Positions 49,270 to 57,344 of a DNA stretch of 64,000 nucleotides are shown here, one piece after another. This DNA is from Kineosporia succinea (GTDB taxonomy: Bacteria; Actinomycetota; Actinomycetes; Actinomycetales; Kineosporiaceae). Position 1 is the stretch's first letter; each line of letters opens with the position of its first letter. Below the pieces are notes generated by a model that ran no database searches, was not told the DNA's origin, and was given only the letters and a program-made list of their open reading frames with translations. The position numbers and the translations under genes were made by a program. The DNA lies in assembly GCF_030811555.1 (NCBI RefSeq), contig NZ_JAUSQZ010000001.1, forward strand, positions 4,337,241 through 4,401,240, written 5' to 3'.

Positions 49270-51456
49270 TCAGGCTCCGTATCCGGCTTGGGGGTACAAC
49301 TGCACGGCGGTGCCGGCCGCGTGCGCCCGGGCCACGGAGCCCAGGACGCCGCGCACGACCGTCACGGTCTGCGGGCTGGTCGCGGACGCTGGCGCACTCG
49401 GCACCTGCATGTACTCGCCGTTGACGTGCAGCCAGAGCGGGTACTGACCGGCTGCGGCCGTCAGCACCGGCCCGGACGCGGTGGTGATCGTCAGGGCCGT
49501 CGCGGTGGCGCTGATCGCGCCGATGGTCGCCTGCACACCGTCGAAGTCGTACCGGCCGTAGACCGCGTCGTCGTAGACGAGCTCGGCCGGGGTGTCGGCC
49601 GGCACCGTGTTGAAGACGATCCGGCAGGACTGCTGCAGGCCGCCGGTGCCGGTCTCGAGCTCGCCCCACTCTTCCTTCCATCCGATGATGTGCACGTCCC
49701 TGTAGGCGTACCCGAACTGGCTTGCCTCGAGCCCCTGCAGGCGCACCCGCACGCCCGGGCGCAGCTGCGTCAGCACCCAGGACCACAGATCCTGCACCGC
49801 CGATCCGACGTCGACACCGAACTGCGAGATCCGGAGCCGACGGCCCCGGCGCACGTACCAGGCAGCCAACGACCGGGAGTCAGCCGGAGAGACGGTGAAG
49901 GCATCGACGCTGGATCCGTCGCGGCGCTCCCTTGTCTCCATGACGGAATCCACGAAAGTCCCGTCACCGAGCGGTGATTGGACGGTCTGTCGGGTCGGAT
50001 TTTCCTGCGCGCCCCGCCGCCACACCTGCCCGGCATCGACGTCGTCGTCCGGGCCGACCGTGAGCGTCAGGCTGACCGTGGTCGGCCGCATCTGCGTGCC
50101 GTCGATCAGCTCGACCACGTCGTCCGCGTACCGGGTCCACAGCATGCCTGAGACCGTGCGAGCGAGGACCTGAGCGACGTCCGTGACCGACTGGCCGATG
50201 CTCGAGCCCTGCGCGACGTTCCGGAGGGTCCCGTCGCCGGTGTACGCCGCCGAGAACCCGCCCCAGACAGCGTAATCGCCCAACCACCTGTCGGTGGCCG
50301 TGCTGATGTTGTTGTTCTGGCTGTACCTTTCGAAACCGCTGCCCGCCCCCGTCGACATGATCACGCAGGCCACCGACATCGGGACGCTGCGCGCCTTGAT
50401 GTTCCCCACCGCGGCCCCGTTGGCCTTGGTCGCGAAGTTGGGCTTCATGTCGCCGGCGAACACGATGTAGCTGCAGGCCGCCGTGTCGACCGGGACCAGG
50501 CCGCCGAACGAACCGCCTGTGAAGCTGTCGTAGGCCAGATAGCCGGGATTCGTTGTGTCGCCCGGGTTTGCCGACAGGTAGAAGGAGTGCCAGGCACCGT
50601 CCACCGGGCCGGTGTCCATCACGTAGAAGGAGGTAGCGACCCCGGCCGGGGTGAACGCGTACTCGAAACGCAGCTGCGGGTTGGCGTTAGCGAGGGTGAC
50701 CCGCCACAGCAGGTTGTAGCTCGCGTCGAAACCGGCCGCGATCACGCCCACGTCGTCCAAGGGAGGGGCCGTACCGAGAGGGAGCCGAAACCAGAAGCCC
50801 AGCGAAAACAGTGGGCTCACGCTGGTGGCCTGCGACTGGCAGACCAGCACGGGCCCGCGAGCCTTGTTCGGCCTGAAGTCGACTGCGCCCTCGACGGCCA
50901 GCCCGGCCGGCTCGATGTAGCTGCAGGCGCCGCGGCCGTCCTTTGGGTCGACCATCGTGGCCGAGCTCCGCCCGTCGACCGGCTTGCCGACGTTGTGCGG
51001 GCGCCGCGGCCGGCCGTTCGTGATGAACGGCCAGGCGTCGAACCAGCCGGGCGCGCTTGACCGGAACCGCTCGATCGTGTCCGAGTCCATGGCACGCCGA
51101 GCTAGGCCGCCGGTCCGGTCCAGCGCGGTAATGGTCACGGTCGAAAGACGTTGATCAGTATCGGTGTTCACGACCCATGTCTTGATCCGGAACACGCCGC
51201 GCCGGTAGGTCGTCGCGTTGTGCACGATCGACCACCGGCAGCGGATGCCCTCCTGAATGCGGTCCCAGTACGGGGACAGCGGGTTGTCCGGCGTGAACCT
51301 GCCATCGTAGTTCTCGAGGCTGGCCCGGATGCTGCCAGGGCCGCCGTCGTCGCCCCAGTTGCTCGACCCGAACTCAACTTCGACCCCGGGCTGAGTCCAG
51401 GCCGTGACATCGGTCCAGACTCCGCTCGTGAACTCAATTTCCAGGACGCCCGGCAC
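49270..51456 (-). CDS. Minor tail protein with a laminin-G-like insert
   Basis: The 728-aa product begins with WTDVTAWTQPGVEVEFGSS and GSIRASLENYDGRFTPDNPL, the pattern of actinophage minor tail proteins after the tape measure. Residues about 165-350 resemble a concanavalin A/LamG jelly roll (LFSLGFWFRLPLG, TNPGYLAYDSFTGGSF), suggesting sugar binding. The C-terminal part (QYPLWLHVNGEYMQVPS) is another domain typical of these proteins. GTG 51456 overlaps the tape-measure stop by 1 nt. Confidence 0.75.
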   Translation of the reverse strand: MPGVLEIEFTSGVWTDVTAWTQPGVEVEFGSSNWGDDGGPGSIRASLENYDGRFTPDNPLSPYWDRIQEGIRCRWSIVHNATTYRRGVFRIKTWVVNTDTDQRLSTVTITALDRTGGLARRAMDSDTIERFRSSAPGWFDAWPFITNGRPRRPHNVGKPVDGRSSATMVDPKDGRGACSYIEPAGLAVEGAVDFRPNKARGPVLVCQSQATSVSPLFSLGFWFRLPLGTAPPLDDVGVIAAGFDASYNLLWRVTLANANPQLRFEYAFTPAGVATSFYVMDTGPVDGAWHSFYLSANPGDTTNPGYLAYDSFTGGSFGGLVPVDTAACSYIVFAGDMKPNFATKANGAAVGNIKARSVPMSVACVIMSTGAGSGFERYSQNNNISTATDRWLGDYAVWGGFSAAYTGDGTLRNVAQGSSIGQSVTDVAQVLARTVSGMLWTRYADDVVELIDGTQMRPTTVSLTLTVGPDDDVDAGQVWRRGAQENPTRQTVQSPLGDGTFVDSVMETRERRDGSSVDAFTVSPADSRSLAAWYVRRGRRLRISQFGVDVGSAVQDLWSWVLTQLRPGVRVRLQGLEASQFGYAYRDVHIIGWKEEWGELETGTGGLQQSCRIVFNTVPADTPAELVYDDAVYGRYDFDGVQATIGAISATATALTITTASGPVLTAAAGQYPLWLHVNGEYMQVPSAPASATSPQTVTVVRGVLGSVARAHAAGTAVQLYPQAGYGA

Positions 51457-53654
51457 TAGATCGACCCACCTTGGAAAGTCCCCACCGGGATCGACCCGCC
51501 GTTCGACTTGTACTCGGACATCGCCTTGATGAGCGCCTTCGCGATCTGCTCCGGCGTCCCGAACGGGGCGTTGATGTTGATCGTCAGCCCGCCGCCACCG
51601 CCCGAGCTGCCGCCTACGCTCGAACGGGTCTTCTTCGGTGCGTGCCTGCTGGTGATGTCAGCGATCTCGCCGCGGGCTCCGGCGAGCCGGTTGGCGATGC
51701 TCTCCTTGGTCGCGCTCGTCCTTCCGAGAGCACCTGCCCTGCTCACCGTGGCCAGGACAGACGACCCCTTCCGGGCGACCGTCAGCGCGGCGCTCATCTC
51801 CTTGCTGACTCCCGGGGCGCCCTTCCGGATGCCGGAAGCCACCAGATCCATCAACCTCTTGCCGGCGCCGCCGTTGTTCCAGTTCTTCAGAGGGCCGGTG
51901 CGGATCGGGGATCCGGGGAGCATGCCCTTGATCCGGCCGAGCCCGGACTTCACGGCGTCGACGGCACCGCCCATCGCGTTCGTGATGCCTCGGGTGAGCC
52001 CCTTGATCAGCTGCGCGCCAGCGTTGTAAAGCGCGCTAGGGCTGAAGATTGAGCGGATCTTGCCCAGGATGTCGCGGGCCTTCGTGACGATCGTCTGCAG
52101 CAGCTCCCGATGCCGCTGCACCGCAGTCCGCACGAATCCGGTAACTGCCGACCAAACCCGCTGCGCGGCAGTCGAGATCGCCCGCCAGGCGCCTACGGCG
52201 AAGCTTCGCAGACCCGAGAGGATCGCGCGCACCGTACCGATGTAGAAGCGCACGTAGCCTGCAATGAGCTTGAACGCGAGCTGAGCCGCGACCTGAACGG
52301 CTTTCCAGACGACCTCTCCGACCCGCTGGATCGCGGGCCACGCTTTCGCCCACAGCTGCTGAAACCACGTGGTGCGCTTAGCGATCACCACGACGATCGC
52401 CACGAGCGCCGCGATCGCGATCACCACCAGACCGATGGGGTTCGCGCTCATCGCAGCGTTCAGGAGCCACTGTCCCGCCGTCCAGACCTTGGTGGCCACA
52501 GCGGCGAGGGTCGCGTAGCCGTTGTAGGCGGCCATCGCCACCTGGTACGCCACGAATCCCGCGACGATCGCGGTCAGCACCGGCGGCGGCACCGCAGCGA
52601 TGAGCTGAGCCAGGGCCCCCGCGATCGCGAGGGACACAGGGGCCAGCGGCGTGACCGCCTGAACCAGAGTCACCAGCGACGTCCCGATCGACGTCAGCAG
52701 CGACATGAGGGCAGGGCCCTGGGAGCTGGTGTAGCTGACGAACGTGGTCCAACCGCCACCCTGACCGAACGCGGCGAGCTTCCCGGACATCTGGGTCAGC
52801 CAGATCAGAAAGCCCTGTCCCTGCCCCGCAGAGAGCTTGAACAGAGGGCCGAAGCCGCGGGCCAGATTCCGCAGAATTACCTCGAAGCTCGCGAACGCTC
52901 CGGTGGCCTGCGCCGACAGGAAAAGCACCAGATCCCTCAGGCCGCCCGAGTCGGCCCACTCCTTCAGCCTGTCCAGGAATCCGCCGGCCGATCGGGCAGC
53001 AACGTCGAAAAGCGGCTGAGCCTCGGCGAGCCCAGCCTTGATCAGCCCATACCCCTGGCTCAGGATCCCGTACGTGGCCGGCTTGTTCTTGTCGACGAAC
53101 CCCTGCCACGCGGCAGCCATCGATCGGTACTCCTGCACCGCCTGACGCTGCTTCGGCGGCATCAGCGCCAGGGCGTCGGCATATTCCTGCTGCGCCTTCG
53201 TCTGAGCCTTGAGTGCGGCCGTCCGGGCCTCGCCGTCGCCTCGCTGCGTAGCAGATGCCGCAGCCTGGTTCGCAGCGTCGATCTTCTCCTGCAGCGAATC
53301 CAGATCGTCTGCTGACTCCTTCACCTCTTCGAGGGTCGAGGTGAAGACGGCACCGAAGAGCTTCCCGGCCGCGCCGGCCCCGGCCAGCGCCCCCGTCAGC
53401 CCGACGACCAGCGGCACGGCCGCGGCCACGCCCGGCACGATCGCGGGGCCGATCAGGGCGCCAGCCACGGCCAGCGCCTTAAACTCGAACGCGGCCTTCT
53501 CAGCGCTGTCCCCGGCCTTGTCGAGGCCCTCGCTCGAGTCGGCGCCGGCCTTCTTCGCCTTGCGGCCGGCCCGGTCGAGGTTGTCGGCGAACTTGTTGAG
53601 GCCGCGGTCGGAGTGGTCCCGAACGATGAGGTCGAAGGATAGGCTCTCGCTCAT
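51456..53654 (-). CDS. Tail tape measure protein
   Basis: The 732-aa product sets tail length. It has an N-terminal helical region (LNKFADNLDRAGRKAKKAGA), a coiled part (DDLDSLQEKIDAANQAAASA), hydrophobic segments in the middle (PVSLAIAGALAQLIAAVPPP; IGLVVIAIAALVAIVVVIAK), a Trp-rich segment and the TMP-like C-terminus (MLPGSPIRTGPLKNWNNGGA). At roughly 0.15 nm per residue a tail of about 110 nm is expected. It directly follows the frameshifted chaperone genes. Confidence 0.88.
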   Translation of the reverse strand: MSESLSFDLIVRDHSDRGLNKFADNLDRAGRKAKKAGADSSEGLDKAGDSAEKAAFEFKALAVAGALIGPAIVPGVAAAVPLVVGLTGALAGAGAAGKLFGAVFTSTLEEVKESADDLDSLQEKIDAANQAAASATQRGDGEARTAALKAQTKAQQEYADALALMPPKQRQAVQEYRSMAAAWQGFVDKNKPATYGILSQGYGLIKAGLAEAQPLFDVAARSAGGFLDRLKEWADSGGLRDLVLFLSAQATGAFASFEVILRNLARGFGPLFKLSAGQGQGFLIWLTQMSGKLAAFGQGGGWTTFVSYTSSQGPALMSLLTSIGTSLVTLVQAVTPLAPVSLAIAGALAQLIAAVPPPVLTAIVAGFVAYQVAMAAYNGYATLAAVATKVWTAGQWLLNAAMSANPIGLVVIAIAALVAIVVVIAKRTTWFQQLWAKAWPAIQRVGEVVWKAVQVAAQLAFKLIAGYVRFYIGTVRAILSGLRSFAVGAWRAISTAAQRVWSAVTGFVRTAVQRHRELLQTIVTKARDILGKIRSIFSPSALYNAGAQLIKGLTRGITNAMGGAVDAVKSGLGRIKGMLPGSPIRTGPLKNWNNGGAGKRLMDLVASGIRKGAPGVSKEMSAALTVARKGSSVLATVSRAGALGRTSATKESIANRLAGARGEIADITSRHAPKKTRSSVGGSSGGGGGLTININAPFGTPEQIAKALIKAMSEYKSNGGSIPVGTFQGGSI

Positions 53655-53830
53655 TTGTCAGCCTTCCTCAGTTCTTTCGCCGTGCTGACGAACGCGTCGA
53701 ACTCGTCGACGAGCAGCTCGTCGACTTCGCGGGGGATCAGGTGGAAGTGGTACGCCAGGTCGACGAGGAACTCCGCCCTCAGGCGGGCGTACTCGTCGGC
53801 TGCTCGGAACTCGTACTGGCGGGAGTTCCC
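53651..53830 (-). CDS. Frameshift extension of the tail assembly chaperone (gpT-like)
   Basis: A 59-codon frame, shifted -1 relative to the upstream chaperone, encodes an acidic helical segment (ADEYARLRAEFLVDLAYHFH, REVDELLVDEFDAFVSTAKE) that ends as AAATGA over the tape-measure start. It has no start codon of its own, so a -1 ribosomal frameshift from the upstream gene is the likely way to make it, as in lambda G-GT. The best slip point is GGGAACT (minus strand, 53824-53830), which gives the GNSRQYEF join. Confidence 0.65.
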   Translation of the reverse strand, partial: GNSRQYEFRAADEYARLRAEFLVDLAYHFHLIPREVDELLVDEFDAFVSTAKELRKADK

Positions 53831-54153
53831 GCGGGGTCGGCCGGCGCCGACCCGGCCGTAGGGTCCGGCTCGCCCTCGCCCTGGTCTTCGGTCTCGTCGT
53901 CTTCGGCGAGGTCGTCGGGCACGTGAATGTCGAAATCGTCGATGGCAAGCCGCTCGAACGCCTTGGCGGTCAGGGTCTTGTTCTGCCGGCGGACCGCGAA
54001 GAAGCAGGACATCAGAGCACGGGTTCCGTTCCCGACCTCGGCGAAGTCGAGGTCGAGGTGCCGCTGCGCCCAGAGCACCTCGCCCACGGTCGGCCTTTCG
54101 ATCATCACGTACTCTTTGCCGTCGGGCTTATACGTGAAGTGAATCGCGACCAC
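53779..54153 (-). CDS. Tail assembly chaperone (gpG-like)
   Basis: The 124-aa product (MVAIHFTYKPDGKEYVMIER, VGEVLWAQRHLDLDFAEVGN) has size, position and composition of siphovirus tail assembly chaperones: between the tail tube region and the tape measure, with an acidic, Pro/Thr-rich C-terminus. It binds the tape measure during tail assembly. GTG 54153 lies 1 nt after the previous stop. It is extended by -1 frameshifting near 53830. Confidence 0.75.
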   Translation of the reverse strand: MVAIHFTYKPDGKEYVMIERPTVGEVLWAQRHLDLDFAEVGNGTRALMSCFFAVRRQNKTLTAKAFERLAIDDFDIHVPDDLAEDDETEDQGEGEPDPTAGSAPADPAGTPASTSSEQPTSTPA

Positions 54154-54154
54154 G

Positions 54155-54691
54155 CTATTTCTCCAGTTCCTGCAGCGCTTTTCGCGCCGCTTCTCGAATC
54201 CTCTTGATGGCGGCCGGGCCATGTTCGCTGACTGCCCGGTCGAACCACCCTGCCGGGGTTATCTTTTGAGTGACCCAGGCGGAGGTGTTGCCGAATACCG
54301 GGTGGCGCCACTGTCCCTTGTTCGTCGCCCTGATCAGGGCCCGCTGAGACTCGGGCAGGTACTTCCCGTCGACCCGTACGCGGACCCCGGTCCGGAATCC
54401 CGAGTAGGTGATCTTGCGGGTGACGCCCTTGGCGATTGACTCTCGTAGGCCGGTTTTCCCGGTCGCGCCCCGCTTGGATCGGGCGGCGTTGGCGGCACCG
54501 CGCTGAGCAGCGCCACCGCCGCGGACCCCTCGCACCTGTGTGCCCTTGATGTTCGCCTTCGCGGCCCGCTCGATCGGGGCTGTCGCGTCCTTGATCTCCT
54601 TGGACAGCGTGCGCTTGATCTGCGGTGGTGCGCCTTTCATTCGAGCGATGACCCGCTCGAACTCTTTCGAGGGGGTGAGCTCGACGTCCAT
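54155..54691 (-). CDS. HK97 gp10-like tail completion protein
   Basis: The 178-aa product has the gp10-like start MDVELTPSKEFERVIARMKG and APPQIKRTLSKEIKDATAPI, a basic Gly/Ala-rich middle, and C-terminal helices (AAIKRIREAARKALQELEK). These proteins act at the head-tail join or tail terminus. ATG 54691 overlaps the tail tube stop by 1 nt (TGATG). Its position after the tail tube gene is less usual than before it. Confidence 0.65.
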   Translation of the reverse strand: MDVELTPSKEFERVIARMKGAPPQIKRTLSKEIKDATAPIERAAKANIKGTQVRGVRGGGAAQRGAANAARSKRGATGKTGLRESIAKGVTRKITYSGFRTGVRVRVDGKYLPESQRALIRATNKGQWRHPVFGNTSAWVTQKITPAGWFDRAVSEHGPAAIKRIREAARKALQELEK

Positions 54692-55701
54692 CAGAGTGCC
54701 GTGTCCGCGGTCCGGTAGCCGATGTAGAACAGATCGTGGGTGTTGTTGTAGGTCACCTTGCCGGTGATGCCGACGACTGCCGTCTCGTCCGCCATCCCTG
54801 GCGTGACCGGGCTCTCGAGGAACAGCTGCGGGATCGCCACTTGCAGCTGGCTGTTGCCGGATCCCACGACCTCGGTAGTGGTGTGCGTGACGGTGACCGG
54901 CAGGCCGGTGCCGGCCAGATATGCCGTGCGCAGGGTCGTGTCGTTGTACTCGACGTCGGCTGTGAACTCGGGCTCGAGGATGCCCACAGTCGGCTGGTTG
55001 CGACCGCCCAGCACCCACCGTTCGATGTCCGCGTTCTGCTCCCACTCGAGCTTCCACGAGCGGATCGCACCGAACGGAGTCAGGCCGCTGGCCAGCGTGG
55101 TGGTGGTCGGCGCGACCAGGGTGCCGCCGACCCCCGCAGCGCCCTGGGAGTGGTCGAAGAGGTACGACGCAGCGGTGTACGACGCCACTGCCAGCGGCAC
55201 TCCGGTCTGATACGAGCGCGCGTCGAAAGTCACCTGCACCGTGAGGATGTCGTCCTCGGGGCACTCGATCTCCGCCGAAACCGCAGTGCAGCCGCCGAAG
55301 GTTTCGGTGTCGACCGTGCCGTCGTTGCGCACCTTGGCCAATTGGATCGTGTACGACTTGGGCATCACGGTGCCGGGGATGCTCGGCGTGAAAAGCTGCA
55401 GGCTGCCGCCGGTGATCGCGGTGACCGTGCCCGCTCCTGCGGCGGCCTCGAGCAGCAGACCGAACTGCCGGCTCCCGGCCTCGGCCTTGATGACGACTTC
55501 GCCCTGACCGATGGGCAGCACGCGCCGATCGCCGCGGAACCCACGGCGGGTGCTGACCATGACGCCCTGGCCCTGGCGCTGCCGGGTGTCCCAGTTGCCC
55601 TCGGTGCCGTCGAGGTACGGCACGAACCGATCAACGGTAACCGGCGTGTTGTAAGAACTTTCGGCCTTGATGCCGACCTGGTGTTCCATCCTGTTGGCCA
55701 T
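54691..55701 (-). CDS. Major tail (tube) protein
   Basis: The 336-aa product has the actinophage tail tube pattern: EHQVGIKAESSYNTPVTVDR, FVPYLDGTEGN, long beta stretches (TVMPKSYTIQLAKVRNDGTV, TAVSAEIECPEDDILTVQV) and LEWEQNADIERWVLGGRNQP. It would stack as hexameric rings around the tape measure. The gene follows the connector genes and precedes the gp10-like gene. Confidence 0.8.
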   Translation of the reverse strand: MANRMEHQVGIKAESSYNTPVTVDRFVPYLDGTEGNWDTRQRQGQGVMVSTRRGFRGDRRVLPIGQGEVVIKAEAGSRQFGLLLEAAAGAGTVTAITGGSLQLFTPSIPGTVMPKSYTIQLAKVRNDGTVDTETFGGCTAVSAEIECPEDDILTVQVTFDARSYQTGVPLAVASYTAASYLFDHSQGAAGVGGTLVAPTTTTLASGLTPFGAIRSWKLEWEQNADIERWVLGGRNQPTVGILEPEFTADVEYNDTTLRTAYLAGTGLPVTVTHTTTEVVGSGNSQLQVAIPQLFLESPVTPGMADETAVVGITGKVTYNNTHDLFYIGYRTADTAL

Positions 55702-55704
55702 GCG

Positions 55705-55971
55705 TCAGGCCTCCGTTCGCGGTGCAGAGAGATCGGCGGGGCCGAGCTCGGGGTCGATCCACACGTCGTGCTGAGCCAGCAGGCCTCGGCCGGGGTCGGT
55801 CATGTGCGTGGTCCGCGGTTCCCAGGTCGGTGGCTCGCCGGCCACCTCGTCCGGGAGCTCGACGTCCCGGCCGACCTCGACCCGGGTGTCGAGCCCGTAG
55901 TCGGCCAGCACCGGGACGATGCGGCACTCTCCCGGCTGCAGCGCCGGGTCGATCAGTCTTACGGTTCGCAC
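55705..55971 (-). CDS. Small hypothetical connector-region protein
   Basis: The 88-aa product (RLIDPALQPGECRIVPVLAD, GRDVELPDEVAGEPPTWEPR) is acidic and Pro-rich with no clear domain. It starts at GTG 55971, 4 nt after the previous stop, and ends 3 nt before the tail tube gene, so it belongs to the late operon. Small genes of this kind are common in the head-tail joining region. Confidence 0.6.
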   Translation of the reverse strand: MRTVRLIDPALQPGECRIVPVLADYGLDTRVEVGRDVELPDEVAGEPPTWEPRTTHMTDPGRGLLAQHDVWIDPELGPADLSAPRTEA

Positions 55972-55975
55972 CGGA

Positions 55976-56500
55976 TCACACCCTTGTCTTGTACGTGATG
56001 GTGAACAGCTGTGAGGCGGTAAAGCCCTCTTGCACAGCGCTTTGCGTCAGTGACCCGCCGGTCACGTAGGTGAGGGTTCGGTGCCCGCCGACGGTCGCGG
56101 ACGTGTCGATCCCGAGGCTCGGATCCGTCCTGCAGATCCCTGCGACGGCAGAGACGAGCTGCAGCGCCTGGTCTCGGGCCGCCTTGGGGGAGTCAGCCCA
56201 TTGCGCCGTGCCCAGGCACACGAGCCGGGTCGTTTCGTCTCGGGGACGCACGTCTCGGGCGATGGAGCCCGCGACCCAGTCGGTATCGGCTGCAGGCGAG
56301 GGGCTGCCTCGGTCGCCGGACCACCCGATGATCAGGTGTCGGCCGCGGGTGTTGCTCTCCAGGGGCAGCCACTCCGGGCCGTCCCACACGAGAACGTCGT
56401 CGCTCTCTTCGCACGTGCCCGGGTCGGCGAAACCGGGCAGCGCACGGCACCGCGCGAGCAGTGCATCGATGACCTGACCGGTGCGGATCTGGTCGGGCAT
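55976..56500 (-). CDS. Putative tail terminator or head closure protein
   Basis: The 174-aa product has an N-terminal helix (GQVIDALLARCRALPGFADP), a central strand region, the helix ARDQALQLVSAVAGICRTDP and a C-terminal strand (GFTASQLFTITYKTR). This alpha-beta pattern, length and position between the connector and tail tube fit a tail terminator-like protein. The assignment rests mainly on context. Confidence 0.55.
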   Translation of the reverse strand: MPDQIRTGQVIDALLARCRALPGFADPGTCEESDDVLVWDGPEWLPLESNTRGRHLIIGWSGDRGSPSPAADTDWVAGSIARDVRPRDETTRLVCLGTAQWADSPKAARDQALQLVSAVAGICRTDPSLGIDTSATVGGHRTLTYVTGGSLTQSAVQEGFTASQLFTITYKTRV

Positions 56501-56516
56501 GATCTCTCCCCTCTCG

Positions 56517-57344
56517 TCAGGCGATCGCGAGGCGCCGCAGCTTGAAGTACGCGTCGAGTTCGAGCGGGGTCAGGCTCTGCACGATCGCGGAAAGGTCCTC
56601 TGCGCCGATGTCTTCCGGCGGCAGGGACGGGGTCTGCTGCGCCTGCAGCCACATCCGCTTGATCCCGGACAGGCACATCTTGCGCACGACCGGGTCGAGC
56701 ACCATGTCGCCGGCGCGGTAGGTGATCGTGGTCCGGCCGGCGCCCCAGGCCTGCGAGGTCGTCCACCCGTAGCGGGTCTCGACGATGCCGTCGGTCCGCA
56801 TCCGGTAGGTGCCGGGATCGGCGACGATCCCGTCGACGTCGACCGAGAGGATCTGCTGCGCCGGGCCCTGGCGCAGGATCACCGAGCCGCCGGTCTGGTG
56901 CACCTCGGTGATGGTCCGCGGGGTCAGTACCCGGTTGAGGTCGAGCTCGACCGCGCGGGAGGCCACCAGGACGTACCAGCGCAGCCGCTCGAGGTCGGCC
57001 GCGCTGGTGCACGGGCGCAGGCCGCGCAGCGCCTCCTGCGCCTCGACGAGCGAAACCAGGCGCGGGCCGTCCGCCTCGACGTTGTAGACGTCCGCCTGCA
57101 CGCCGCTGTTCACGCCGGTGGCGATCCACCGATAAGAGTGCAGACCGGCCACCGTGGTCGGCACGTCGCACGTGTACAGCCCGATGCTCGGATGCTCCAC
57201 GGTCAGGTCAGCCGGGGACGAGAGCGTCGTCAGCCCGTCCGGCAGCGTGACGACGAGCCGCATGTCGCCCGGGTCGCTGAGCGCGCCGGTATCGGGCCGG
57301 GTGACCTTGCACGTGAGGGGCACCAGGTCGCCGACCTCGATCAT
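56517..57344 (-). CDS. Head-tail connector with an N-terminal Ig-like domain
   Basis: The 275-aa product has two parts. Residues about 1-92 look like an immunoglobulin-like domain (VPLTCKVTRPDTGALSDPGD, HPSIGLYTCDVPTTVAGLHS). Residues about 95-275 match gp6-like connector proteins (LVSLVEAQEALRGLRPCTSA, LRWYVLVASRAVELDLNRVL, DPVVRKMCLSGIKRMWLQAQ). The ATG overlaps the upstream stop by 4 nt. Ig-like domains are common on virion surfaces, but the fusion to a connector is unusual. Confidence 0.65.
   Translation of the reverse strand: MIEVGDLVPLTCKVTRPDTGALSDPGDMRLVVTLPDGLTTLSSPADLTVEHPSIGLYTCDVPTTVAGLHSYRWIATGVNSGVQADVYNVEADGPRLVSLVEAQEALRGLRPCTSAADLERLRWYVLVASRAVELDLNRVLTPRTITEVHQTGGSVILRQGPAQQILSVDVDGIVADPGTYRMRTDGIVETRYGWTTSQAWGAGRTTITYRAGDMVLDPVVRKMCLSGIKRMWLQAQQTPSLPPEDIGAEDLSAIVQSLTPLELDAYFKLRRLAIA

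Noticed and set aside
54692-55264. Extended reading frame (to 55264) for the gp10-like gene
   Set aside because: The extension is an out-of-frame overlap with the tail tube gene and is low-complexity; ATG 54691 in a TGATG overlap is the clear start.
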